A stretch of DNA of 64,000 nucleotides from Microbacterium hominis (lineage in GTDB: Bacteria; Actinomycetota; Actinomycetes; Actinomycetales; Microbacteriaceae): NCBI RefSeq assembly GCF_013282805.1, contig NZ_CP054038.1:1240001-1304000 (forward strand), given 5' to 3'. Positions within the stretch are counted from its first letter, which is position 1. Each line of letters starts with the position of its first letter. This document shows, piece by piece, positions 7,121-14,795 of the stretch. The position numbers and the translations under genes were made by a program. The notes beneath the pieces are model-generated. The model saw only the letters and a program-made list of their open reading frames with translations, did not search any database and was not told the origin of the DNA.

Positions 7121-8713
7121 TCAGACCGTCGCGACCTCGCGGGCGCGCAGGTCCTTGCGCAGGATCTTGCCCGAGCTGGACTTGGGGATGGCGTCGATGA
7201 ACTCCACGCGACGCACCTTCTTGTACGGCGCGACGTGCTCGGTGACGAAGGCCATGACGTCCTCCGCCGCGAGCTCTGCGCCCGGCGCTGCCACGATGAA
7301 GGCCTTCGGGATCTCCTGCTTGTCGTCGTCGAGCACGCCGATGACGGCGGCATCCATCACCTTCGGGTGGCTCAGCAGCAGCGCCTCGAGCTCGGCCGGG
7401 GCGATCTGGTAGCCCTTGTACTTGATGAGCTCCTTCAGGCGATCGACGATCGAGAAGTAGCCGCCCTCGTGGTACACGGCGATGTCGCCCGTGTGGAGGA
7501 ACCCGTCCGCATCGATCGTCTCGGCGGTGGCGTCCTCGCGCCCGAGGTAGCCGAGCATGATGTTCGGCCCCTTGACCCACAGTTCGCCCGGGAGGGTGAC
7601 GCCGTCTTCGCCGAGCTCGGTGATCTCGTCGCCGGTCTCGGGGTCGACGAGCTTGACGAGCTCGTTGGCGAGCACGACGCCCGCGGAGCTCGCGGGGATG
7701 TCGGGGCGGTCGGCGGGGATCACGAGGGCGGCGGGGCTGGTCTCGCTCATGCCGTAGCCCTGGAGCACGTGGGCGTTGATGCGGCGCGCGGCCAGCTCCG
7801 CGGTCTCGCCGTCGAGCGGGGCCGCGCCGGAGAAGAGGGTGCGCACGCTCGAGATGTCGAACTCGTCGACGATCGGGTGCTTGGCGAGCGCGACCGCGAT
7901 CGGCGGTGCGATGTACAGGTAGGTGCACTGGTAGGTCTGGATGCTGCGCAGGAACTCGACGAGGTCGAACTTCGGCATCGTCACCATGCTCGCCCGTCGC
8001 TGGAGCGCGAGGTTCAGCAGCACGGTCATGCCGTAGATGTGGAAGAACGGCAGCACGGCCAGCACCCGGTCGTCACGCGTGAGATCGATGACGTCGCGGC
8101 ACTGCTCGACGTTCGCGACGAGGTTCGTGTGCGTGAGCATGACGCCCTTGGGGATGCCGGTGGTGCCCGACGAGTACGGCAGCACGGCCAGGTGCGTGGC
8201 CGGGTCGATCGAGACCTCGGGCGCCGGAGCTCCCTCGGAGAGGAGCTCGCGCAGGTTCGGGTGGCCGTGGGCGCCGTCGAGCACGATGACGCGCTCATGG
8301 GGAATGCCGACCGCCTCTGCGGCCGCCGAGGCCTGGGGGAGCAGCGGGCTCACCGTGACGAACCAGGTCGCCTTCGCGTCGCGCAGCTGCTTCTCGATCT
8401 CGCCCGCGGTGTAGAGCGAGTTCAGCGTGGTGACCGTCGCCCCGGCGCGCAGCGCGCCGTGGAAGACGGTGGCGAAGGCGGGCACGTTCGGGCACAGCAC
8501 CGCGATGACGGTGTCGGTGGAGACACCGCGTGCCGCCAGGGCGCCCGCGAACGCGTTCACCTGGGCGCGCAGCGCCGCGTAGGTGGTCTCGGCGCCGGAG
8601 GCGGGGTCGATGAGCGCGACGCGCGTGAGCTCTTCGTCGGTGAGCCCGCCGAACAGATAGTCGTAGATGGTGACGGCGGGAATCTCGCGCTCGGCATAGG
8701 GACTGGTGAACAC
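7121..8713 (-). CDS. 4-coumarate:CoA-ligase-like acyl-CoA synthetase
   Basis: An ANL-superfamily enzyme of 530 aa that activates a carboxylic acid as an acyl-AMP and then an acyl-CoA. Motifs: P-loop YSSGTTGIPKGV (about residues 183-194), GYGMSETSP (about 323-331), YLGREDATAETIDADGFLHTGD (about 391-412) and the catalytic Lys region PKSSSGKILRK near the C-terminus. The order and the KSSSGKILRK ending fit the 4-coumarate-CoA-ligase/fatty-acid branch; the acid is unknown. The GTG at 8713 is preceded by GAGGAG at proper spacing. The much longer open frame upstream lacks such a site and is only open non-coding DNA. Confidence 0.85.
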   Translation of the reverse strand: MFTSPYAEREIPAVTIYDYLFGGLTDEELTRVALIDPASGAETTYAALRAQVNAFAGALAARGVSTDTVIAVLCPNVPAFATVFHGALRAGATVTTLNSLYTAGEIEKQLRDAKATWFVTVSPLLPQASAAAEAVGIPHERVIVLDGAHGHPNLRELLSEGAPAPEVSIDPATHLAVLPYSSGTTGIPKGVMLTHTNLVANVEQCRDVIDLTRDDRVLAVLPFFHIYGMTVLLNLALQRRASMVTMPKFDLVEFLRSIQTYQCTYLYIAPPIAVALAKHPIVDEFDISSVRTLFSGAAPLDGETAELAARRINAHVLQGYGMSETSPAALVIPADRPDIPASSAGVVLANELVKLVDPETGDEITELGEDGVTLPGELWVKGPNIMLGYLGREDATAETIDADGFLHTGDIAVYHEGGYFSIVDRLKELIKYKGYQIAPAELEALLLSHPKVMDAAVIGVLDDDKQEIPKAFIVAAPGAELAAEDVMAFVTEHVAPYKKVRRVEFIDAIPKSSSGKILRKDLRAREVATV

Positions 8714-8875
8714 CGGTTCTCCTCGGGTCGTGCGTGCCGCGACGTCGCGGCCCCGCGGCGACGTCGCCGCAGTGCCCTCCATTGTGCCACTTCCGACCGA
8801 GTGGTCTGCGACGGGATGCCTCGAAGTGTGGAACTGGATGCCACGCGCGGATGCCCCAGGCGCAGCTGCGGGCCC

Positions 8876-8881
8876 TATGCT
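8876..8881 (+). promoter_or_regulatory. -10 box TATGCT of the beta-galactosidase gene
   Basis: TATGCT lies 30 nt before the ATG at 8912. A purine-rich Shine-Dalgarno (AAGGAGAGG, about 8900-8908) follows, so this is a leadered transcript. The 198-bp gap between the two divergent genes holds nothing else I can name. Confidence 0.5.
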
Positions 8882-8911
8882 GGGCAAGCGCATTCCCGAA
8901 GGAGAGGCTGC

Positions 8912-11044
8912 ATGACCGACCTCGCTCGTCTCGCGATCCCGACCGCATCGCCCGCCGCGCCGACAGGGCTCGGCGACGGGGAGGTGACCGTCACCGAGCG
9001 ATTCGTCGCCGAGCGCGGCATCCCTCGCGTTCTCGTGTCGGGGGAGATCCACTTCTCCCGCGTGCCCCGAGCGAGTTGGCCGGCCGTGCTGGCCGCGGCC
9101 CGCGCGGGCGGAGTCACCCACGTCGCCACGTACGTGCTGTGGAACCACCATGAGCCCGAGCGCGGCGCACCCTCGTTCGAGGGTGATCTCGACCTTCGCG
9201 CCTTCCTCGACCTCGCCCGCGCCGAGGGGCTCGGGATCGTGCTGCGCATCGGACCGTACGCCCACGCGGAGACCCGGCACGGCGGCCTGCCGGACTGGCT
9301 GGTGGAGTCCGGACTGCCGGTGCGCACCGACGACCCGCGCTATCTCGCCCAGGCGGAGCGCTGGTATCGCGCCATCGCGGCCGAGGTCGCGGGAGTGCCG
9401 CTGTTCGCGATCCAGGTGGACAACGAGCTGTACGACCGTCCTGAGCACCTGGCGAGCCTGCGGCGGATCGCCGAGGAATCCGGGCTGACCGCACCCCTGT
9501 GGACGGCGACGGCGTGGGGCGCGGCGGCGGTGCCGGAGGGGATCCTCGGCGTCTACGGCGGATACCCCGACTCCTTCTGGATCGAGGCGGGCGAGCTGCG
9601 GGATCTGCGCAGCGAGAGCAACTTCACCCCCTCGCCCGTGCGCGATGACGACGGCATCGGCGCGGACCATCGCGGCGAGGTGGATGCCGCAGGGGCCGCC
9701 GTCGGAACGAGCGGCGCGCAGCCGTTCGTGACGTGCGAGCTCGGCGGGGGCATGATCAGCGCCTATCACCGCCGTCCCGACGTCGGCGCCCGCGATATCG
9801 AGGCCCTCGCGCTGGCCAAGCTCGCCTCGGGGAGCGTGTGGCAGGGGTATTACATGTACGCCGACGGCCGCAATCCGCGCCGTGGCCTGCAGGAGTCGCA
9901 CGCGCTCGGCGAGCCGAACGATTTCATGGAGCTGTCCTACGATTTCGGGGCGCCGCTGACCGTCGACGGGATGCCGCGCGAGAGCTGGTTCCGGCTGCGG
10001 CGGCAGCACCTCATGCTCGAGCGGTGGGGGAGCGCGGTGGCGGCGATGCCGGCGGTCTTCCCCGCGACGCTCGGCGACGCCGATGCGCTCCGGTGGTCGG
10101 TGCGCTCCGACGGTGCGGGGGGCTTCGTGTTCGTCGCCAATCGGCAGCCGGGCGTCGTGCTGTCCGCGCGCGCCGGGGCCGGCATCCATCTCGATCTGCC
10201 GGCGGGACCGATCGAATTCCCCGTCGTCGACGTCCCCGCTGAGACGGCCTTCGCGTGGCCGTTCGGGCTGCCGCTGGGAGCGGTGACGATCGCGTGGGCG
10301 ACGGCCCAGGCGGTGACCGAGGTGCAGTGGCGGGGGATGCCGCTGCTCGTGCTCGCAGCGACCCCCGGCGTCGAGGCGCGCTTCGCGGTGGACGGCGACG
10401 CCTCGGCCGAGCCGCTGGCGCAGGCCGGACCCGGACGGTGGTGGCAGGTGCGTCGCGACGGCGCCGCGGTCGCGCACCTGCTCGTGCTCGAGGAGGAGGA
10501 GAGCCTCACCGCGGCGATCGAGGCGGGGCGCCTCGTGCTCGCCGCGGGTGTCGTCGCGCACGGCGAAGCGGTGCTGTGGACGGCCGGGAGTGTGCGGGTC
10601 CTCGATGACGAGGGGTGGCGTGTCGCGGGAACGGTGGATGCCGCGCCGTCGCGGCCGATCGCGGTGCGCGCGTCGCGCCCGGCCGGCGGCGCCCCCGCCT
10701 GGCGCACCGCCGGCAACGGGCGCGCCTCGATTCCGCGGGAGTGGTCGGCGGCGGCCGAAGCGGTGCTCGAGGTGGCCGATCTCGCCGCCGACGAGACGGT
10801 GGTGATCGAGTGGGAGGGCGACCTCGCCCGCGCGTGGGACGGCGATCGCCTCGTCTCGGACGCCGTGTACTGCGGGCGCCCGTGGCGCATCGGCCCGGCC
10901 GAGCGTGCCGGCGCGGCTGCGCTGCGGGTGGAGATCCTTCCGCTGGCCGCCGACGCGCCCGTGCTCGTGTGCGCGGGCGCGCCGACGGCGACCGCCCTGC
11001 ACGCGGCCGCCGCGCACCGGCCGGTGCGGGTCGCGCTGACCTGA
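8912..11044 (+). CDS. GH35 beta-galactosidase
   Basis: A 710-aa glycoside hydrolase expected to remove terminal beta-galactosyl residues. The N-terminal barrel begins with the GH35 signature LVSGEIHFSRVPRASWP (residues 41-57) and VATYVLWNHHEPERG (71-85). The acid/base Glu is E172 in IQVDNELYD and the nucleophile is E276 in FVTCELGGG. The C-terminal third is beta-rich with low conservation, as in other GH35 enzymes. No signal peptide is seen, so it is probably cytosolic and acts on imported oligosaccharides. The ATG is preceded by AAGGAGAGG. It is monocistronic and faces away from the acyl-CoA ligase. Confidence 0.9.
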   Translation: MTDLARLAIPTASPAAPTGLGDGEVTVTERFVAERGIPRVLVSGEIHFSRVPRASWPAVLAAARAGGVTHVATYVLWNHHEPERGAPSFEGDLDLRAFLDLARAEGLGIVLRIGPYAHAETRHGGLPDWLVESGLPVRTDDPRYLAQAERWYRAIAAEVAGVPLFAIQVDNELYDRPEHLASLRRIAEESGLTAPLWTATAWGAAAVPEGILGVYGGYPDSFWIEAGELRDLRSESNFTPSPVRDDDGIGADHRGEVDAAGAAVGTSGAQPFVTCELGGGMISAYHRRPDVGARDIEALALAKLASGSVWQGYYMYADGRNPRRGLQESHALGEPNDFMELSYDFGAPLTVDGMPRESWFRLRRQHLMLERWGSAVAAMPAVFPATLGDADALRWSVRSDGAGGFVFVANRQPGVVLSARAGAGIHLDLPAGPIEFPVVDVPAETAFAWPFGLPLGAVTIAWATAQAVTEVQWRGMPLLVLAATPGVEARFAVDGDASAEPLAQAGPGRWWQVRRDGAAVAHLLVLEEEESLTAAIEAGRLVLAAGVVAHGEAVLWTAGSVRVLDDEGWRVAGTVDAAPSRPIAVRASRPAGGAPAWRTAGNGRASIPREWSAAAEAVLEVADLAADETVVIEWEGDLARAWDGDRLVSDAVYCGRPWRIGPAERAGAAALRVEILPLAADAPVLVCAGAPTATALHAAAAHRPVRVALT

Positions 11045-11069
11045 GCCGCGCGACCCGCACCGTCGCGGG

Positions 11070-12176
11070 TCAGCCGGCCAGCGCCGGAGTGCCGGCGTCG
11101 GCGCCGCGGTCGGCGCCCGACGCCTCGCGGGTCGCCAGGCGCGACGCGGCAAGAGCCTCGGCGGCGACGAGCGGCGTCACACCGCGGCTGTCGGCCTCGT
11201 CGAAGATGCGGCGCACGGTGTCGCCGATGCCGCCCACGCGCGCCATGATCTCGGCGCGGGTGCCGAGCTTCTTGGCCTCGAGGTCGAGGTAGATCACGCC
11301 GCCGGCGTTCACCACGAAGTCGGGAGCGTAGAGGATGCCGCGGGCGGCGAGGCGGTCGGCGCCGCTGCGGGCGGCGAGCGGGTTGTTGGCGGGCCCGCAG
11401 ACGGCCTTGGTGTCGAGGTCGTCGATGACCTCGTCGGTGAGGAGGCCCCCGATTCCCGCCGGAACGAACACGTCGGAGGCGACCAGGTGCTCCTCGCCGG
11501 GGCTCACCCAGGCGGCGCCGAGCTCTGCCGCGAGGTCGCGCTTGGCGGGGTTGACGTCGGTGACCGTCAGCGCGGCGCCCTCGGCGGCCAGCCGCACGGC
11601 GAGGCGGCTGCCCACCTGGCCGAGCCCGGAGATCGTGATGCGCCGCCCCGCGACCTCAGCCGAGCCGGCGACGCGCTCGAGCGTCGCGCGCAGCGACTCG
11701 TACACGCCGAGGCTCGTCGGGCCGGCCGGCTCGCCCGAGCCTCCGACCGCGTCGGGGAGTCCGACCACGTGCTCGGTGCGCTCGCTCACCACCAGCATGT
11801 CGTCGGTGGTCGAGCCGACGTCTTCGGCGGTGCGGTACAGGCCGTGGAGCGATTCGACCGCGTCGCCGAGGTCGAGGAAGGCAGCCCGGCGGCGCTCCGC
11901 GTCGAGCACGGTGCCCTCGGGGAGGGCGATGACGGACTTTCCGCCGCCGGCATCCAGACCCGCCGCCGCGTTCTTCAGCGTCATCGCGGCCGACAGTCGC
12001 AGCGCGTCGCCGAGGGCGTCGCTCCAGTGCGGGTAGGTCCACAGGCGGGCGCCGCCGAGCGCGGAGCCGAGCACCGAGGAGTGCAGTGCGACGGTGATGA
12101 ACAGGCCGCTCCTGCGGCCGGTGATCACCTCCACGCGTTCGTGGGTGAAATCGGGCAGGGGCAGGGTGTGCGTCAT
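11070..12176 (-). CDS. Leu/Phe/Val-dehydrogenase-type amino acid dehydrogenase
   Basis: A 368-aa NAD-dependent oxidative deaminase of the Glu/Leu/Phe/Val dehydrogenase family. The N-terminal domain carries the catalytic-lysine region LKNAAAGLDAGGGKSVI (about 67-83). The Rossmann domain begins ITISGLGQVGSRLAVRLAAEG (about 180-200), and PAGIGGLLTD, CGPANNPLA and DFVVNAGGVIYLDLEA follow in family order. The substrate is likely a branched-chain or aromatic amino acid. I start at the ATG at 12176, after GGAAAGACTGCG, and not at the upstream in-frame codon at 12269, because homology begins just after MTHTLPLPDF. Confidence 0.85.
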   Translation of the reverse strand: MTHTLPLPDFTHERVEVITGRRSGLFITVALHSSVLGSALGGARLWTYPHWSDALGDALRLSAAMTLKNAAAGLDAGGGKSVIALPEGTVLDAERRRAAFLDLGDAVESLHGLYRTAEDVGSTTDDMLVVSERTEHVVGLPDAVGGSGEPAGPTSLGVYESLRATLERVAGSAEVAGRRITISGLGQVGSRLAVRLAAEGAALTVTDVNPAKRDLAAELGAAWVSPGEEHLVASDVFVPAGIGGLLTDEVIDDLDTKAVCGPANNPLAARSGADRLAARGILYAPDFVVNAGGVIYLDLEAKKLGTRAEIMARVGGIGDTVRRIFDEADSRGVTPLVAAEALAASRLATREASGADRGADAGTPALAG

Positions 12177-12265
12177 CGCAGTCTTTCCTTCGGCCGGCCT
12201 TGTGGGCTGTGCGCTCGTGCGGAGGCCACGGTTGTGCGGCATCCATTCACCATTGTGCCTCACGC

Positions 12266-14188
12266 TCACTCGGCGCGGTCGCCGACGGGCACCGTCTCGT
12301 CCGCGCCGCGGGTCAGCTCCGACGCGGCGGGGAGGTCGACGGCCGGCCCGGTCAGCGCCCGGAGCGCGGCGAGGATGGCCGCCAGATCCACGAACTCCTG
12401 GATGAGGGCGCCGGCGACGGCGGGGATGAGACCGGTGGCGGCGACGAGCATCAGCCCCAGGCTCAGGCCGATGCCGATCCAGATCGCCGCGAACGCGACG
12501 CGCAGGGTGTGCCTGCTGATCGAGACCGCCTCGGCGACCTTGGCGATCGAGTCCGTCAGGATCACCGCCGCCGCCGCGTCGCCCGCCGCGGTCGCGCCCT
12601 TGGCGCCCATGGCGATGCCGACGTCGGCGGCCGCCAGCACGGGGGCGTCGTTCACACCGTCGCCGACCATCAGCACCGGGCGGGGGGTCAGCTGGGCCGC
12701 CAGGGTCACCTTCTGCGCCGGCAGCAGCTCGGCATGCACCTCGTCGACGCCCACGAGGCGCGCGACGGCCTCGGCCGTCGGGCGGGCGTCGCCGGTGAGC
12801 ATCACCATGCGCTCCACGCCGTTCGCCCGCAGCCAGCGCGTCACCGCGGCCGCCTCGGGGCGCACGGCGTCGGCCAGCACGAGGGCGCCCGCGAAGCGCC
12901 CGTCGATCGCGACGTACGCCGCGGCCTGCCCGGGCGAGAGCGGGGTGCGCTCGAGTGCGGGGGCGAGGGAGGCGACGAAGGCGGGCTTGCCGACCACGAC
13001 GGTGCGCCCCTCGATCCGCGCGGTGACGCCGTTGGTGGCCGATTCCTCGGCCTCGGTCGCGGTCAGCAGCCCGAGACCGCGCTCGGCCGCGGCGCGGCGG
13101 ATGCCGTCGGCGAAGACGTGGCTGGAGTACTGCTCGGCGGCGGCGGCCCAGGAGAGCACGTCGTCCGCGGCGAATCCGGGGGCGGGCCGCGCCTCGACCA
13201 GCGCGGGACGCCCCGCCGTGAGAGTGCCGGTCTTGTCGAAGGCCGCCGCCCGCACGCGCGCCAGCTGCTCGATGACGGCGCCGCCTTTCACGATCACCCC
13301 GGCCTTCGCCGCGCGCGAGAGCCCGCTGAGGAAGGCGACCGGGGCGGCGATCAGCAGCGGGCAGGGCGTCGCCAGCACGAGCACCTCGGCGAAGCGCACC
13401 GGGTCGCCCGAGATCGCCCAGGCGGCCCCGGCGATCGCGAGGGACACGGCGGTGAACGGGATCGCGAAGCGGTCGGCGAGGCGCACGACTGGGGCGCGCG
13501 AGTCCTGGGCCTCGCGCACGAGCGAGACGATCTGCTGGTACTGGCTGTCGGCGCTGCGGCGGACGGCGCGAAGATGCACCGCGACGGTGCCGTTGACGGC
13601 TCCCGAGAGCACCTCCTCTCCCGTGGTCCGCGTCACCGGCAGGCTCTCCCCGGTGATCGAGGATTCGTCGAACGACGCGGTGTCGGTGAGCAGCACGCCG
13701 TCGACCGGCACCACCTCGGCGGGACGGACGAGGAGCACATCGCCCACCTCGACATCGTCGGCGGGCACGTCGCGCGATTCGGCGCCGAACCCGTCTGCGC
13801 CCCGCACCTCCGAGACGACATGGGCGACGCGCGGCGAGCGGTCGAGCAGGGCGGTCAGCTCCCGCCGCGCCCGGCGGCCCGCGTAGTCCTCCAGGGCCTC
13901 ACCGCCCGAGAGCATGAGCACGATGATGAGGGAGGCCAGGTACTCGCCCACGGCGATGGTCGCCACCATCGCCACGATGGCGAGCACGTCCAGCCCGACA
14001 TGCCCGCGCAGAACATCGCGCACCATGCCGGCGATCGTCCACACGACGAAGGCGCCGACATACCCGATCGCGATCCAGCGGGCCGCGCCGGGAGATCCGG
14101 CCGCCTCCAGCCACAGCACGACGATGCCGACCGCGACGGTGAGCGGGATCACGGGATAGCGCCGGAGCGCCGTGAGCAGCTTGTCCAC
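12266..14188 (-). CDS. P1B-type metal-transporting ATPase (TPC motif)
   Basis: A 640-aa heavy-metal-exporting ATPase of the cytoplasmic membrane. The actuator loop is SITGESLPV (about 177-185). The membrane motif is TPCPL (274-278) where copper and zinc pumps have CPC. The phosphorylated Asp is D318 in DKTGTLT, and MLTGDARP and GDGVNDAP follow. There is no N-terminal metal-binding domain or CxxC. The TPC motif puts it in the less studied P1B-5-like group rather than CopA or ZntA; the metal cannot be assigned. The GTG at 14188 follows CAGGCT by 7 nt, a leaderless geometry, and the gene diverges from the YbaK-type gene with only 68 bp between starts. Confidence 0.85.
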   Translation of the reverse strand: MDKLLTALRRYPVIPLTVAVGIVVLWLEAAGSPGAARWIAIGYVGAFVVWTIAGMVRDVLRGHVGLDVLAIVAMVATIAVGEYLASLIIVLMLSGGEALEDYAGRRARRELTALLDRSPRVAHVVSEVRGADGFGAESRDVPADDVEVGDVLLVRPAEVVPVDGVLLTDTASFDESSITGESLPVTRTTGEEVLSGAVNGTVAVHLRAVRRSADSQYQQIVSLVREAQDSRAPVVRLADRFAIPFTAVSLAIAGAAWAISGDPVRFAEVLVLATPCPLLIAAPVAFLSGLSRAAKAGVIVKGGAVIEQLARVRAAAFDKTGTLTAGRPALVEARPAPGFAADDVLSWAAAAEQYSSHVFADGIRRAAAERGLGLLTATEAEESATNGVTARIEGRTVVVGKPAFVASLAPALERTPLSPGQAAAYVAIDGRFAGALVLADAVRPEAAAVTRWLRANGVERMVMLTGDARPTAEAVARLVGVDEVHAELLPAQKVTLAAQLTPRPVLMVGDGVNDAPVLAAADVGIAMGAKGATAAGDAAAAVILTDSIAKVAEAVSISRHTLRVAFAAIWIGIGLSLGLMLVAATGLIPAVAGALIQEFVDLAAILAALRALTGPAVDLPAASELTRGADETVPVGDRAE

Positions 14189-14195
14189 GTTTGCC

Positions 14196-14201
14196 AGCCT
14201 G
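14196..14201 (-). promoter_or_regulatory. -10-like box CAGGCT, leaderless ATPase start
   Basis: CAGGCT then 7 nt then GTG on the minus strand. The first base deviates from TANNNT. It overlaps the short divergent promoter region shared with the YbaK-type gene. Confidence 0.35.
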
Positions 14202-14243
14202 GCCGGGGCGGCGCTCGCCGACAACAGTCGGAGGTCCCGCCGA

Positions 14244-14249
14244 TATCGT
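14244..14249 (+). promoter_or_regulatory. -10 box TATCGT, leaderless start of the YbaK-type gene
   Basis: TATCGT lies 7 nt before the GTG at 14257 and there is no Shine-Dalgarno. This decides the start over an upstream in-frame ATG at 14191. Confidence 0.5.
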
Positions 14250-14256
14250 GGTCGGC

Positions 14257-14733
14257 GTGACCGCACACCTCCACCCTCGCAGCCGCCTCGTCCACGACTC
14301 GCTCCGCGATGCGGGCATCACCGGGGAGATCGTCGTCCTGCCGGATGCCGCCTCGACCGCCGCACTCGCCGCCGCGGCGCTCGGCATCGAGGTAGGCGCG
14401 ATCGCCAACAGCCTCGTGTTCTGGTCGGACGGCGAGCCGCTGCTGGTCATGACCAGCGGCGCCCACCGCGTCGACACGGCGGCGCTCGCGCGGCGGCTGG
14501 GCCGCGGCTCGATCGTGCGGGCGACGGCCGAGCAGGTGCGCCAGGCGACCGGTCAGGCGATCGGCGGCGTCGCCCCGACGGGGCATCCGGCGCCGCTGAC
14601 CACCGTCGTCGACGAGGACCTCGCCCGCTACGACGAGATCTGGGCCGCCGGGGGCACGCCGCACACCGTCTTCCCGCTCACCTACGACGAGCTCGTGCAC
14701 CTCACCGGCGGAACGATAGCGAAGGTCGACTGA
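14257..14733 (+). CDS. YbaK/ProX-type aminoacyl-tRNA deacylase
   Basis: A 158-aa YbaK/EbsC-like domain that hydrolyses mischarged tRNA in trans, for example Cys-tRNA-Pro or Ala-tRNA-Pro. Family features are GIEVGAIANSLVFW (about 45-58), LVMTSGAHRVD (about 65-75), QATGQAIGGVAPTGHP (about 98-113) and AAGGTPHTVFPLTYDEL (about 131-147), which includes the conserved Lys-equivalent and Gly-rich loops. The GTG start follows a TATCGT box by 7 nt. A strong terminator at 14752-14782 ends the unit. Confidence 0.85.
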   Translation: MTAHLHPRSRLVHDSLRDAGITGEIVVLPDAASTAALAAAALGIEVGAIANSLVFWSDGEPLLVMTSGAHRVDTAALARRLGRGSIVRATAEQVRQATGQAIGGVAPTGHPAPLTTVVDEDLARYDEIWAAGGTPHTVFPLTYDELVHLTGGTIAKVD

Positions 14734-14751
14734 GCAGAGCGCCGTGACGCA

Positions 14752-14782
14752 GAAGAGGCCCGGGCGATGCCCGGGCCTCTTC
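14752..14782. terminator. Bidirectional terminator between the YbaK-type and subtilase genes
   Basis: GAAGAGGCCCGGGC (14752-14765) and its exact complement (14769-14782) enclose GAT. It sits between two convergent stops (14733 and 14796). Confidence 0.85.
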
Positions 14783-14795
14783 CGTCAGCGCTGGA

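Noticed and set aside
6671..11044. A 1457-codon open frame covering the GH35 gene and 2.2 kb upstream
   Set aside because: The upstream part is antisense to a clear acyl-CoA ligase with its own ribosome-binding site. The GH35 start at 8912 has AAGGAGAGG and a -10 box.
7121..11152. A 1343-codon minus-strand frame extending the acyl-CoA ligase across the GH35 gene
   Set aside because: The extension is Arg/Gly/Pro-rich mirror sequence of GH35. The GTG at 8713 with GAGGAG is the natural start.
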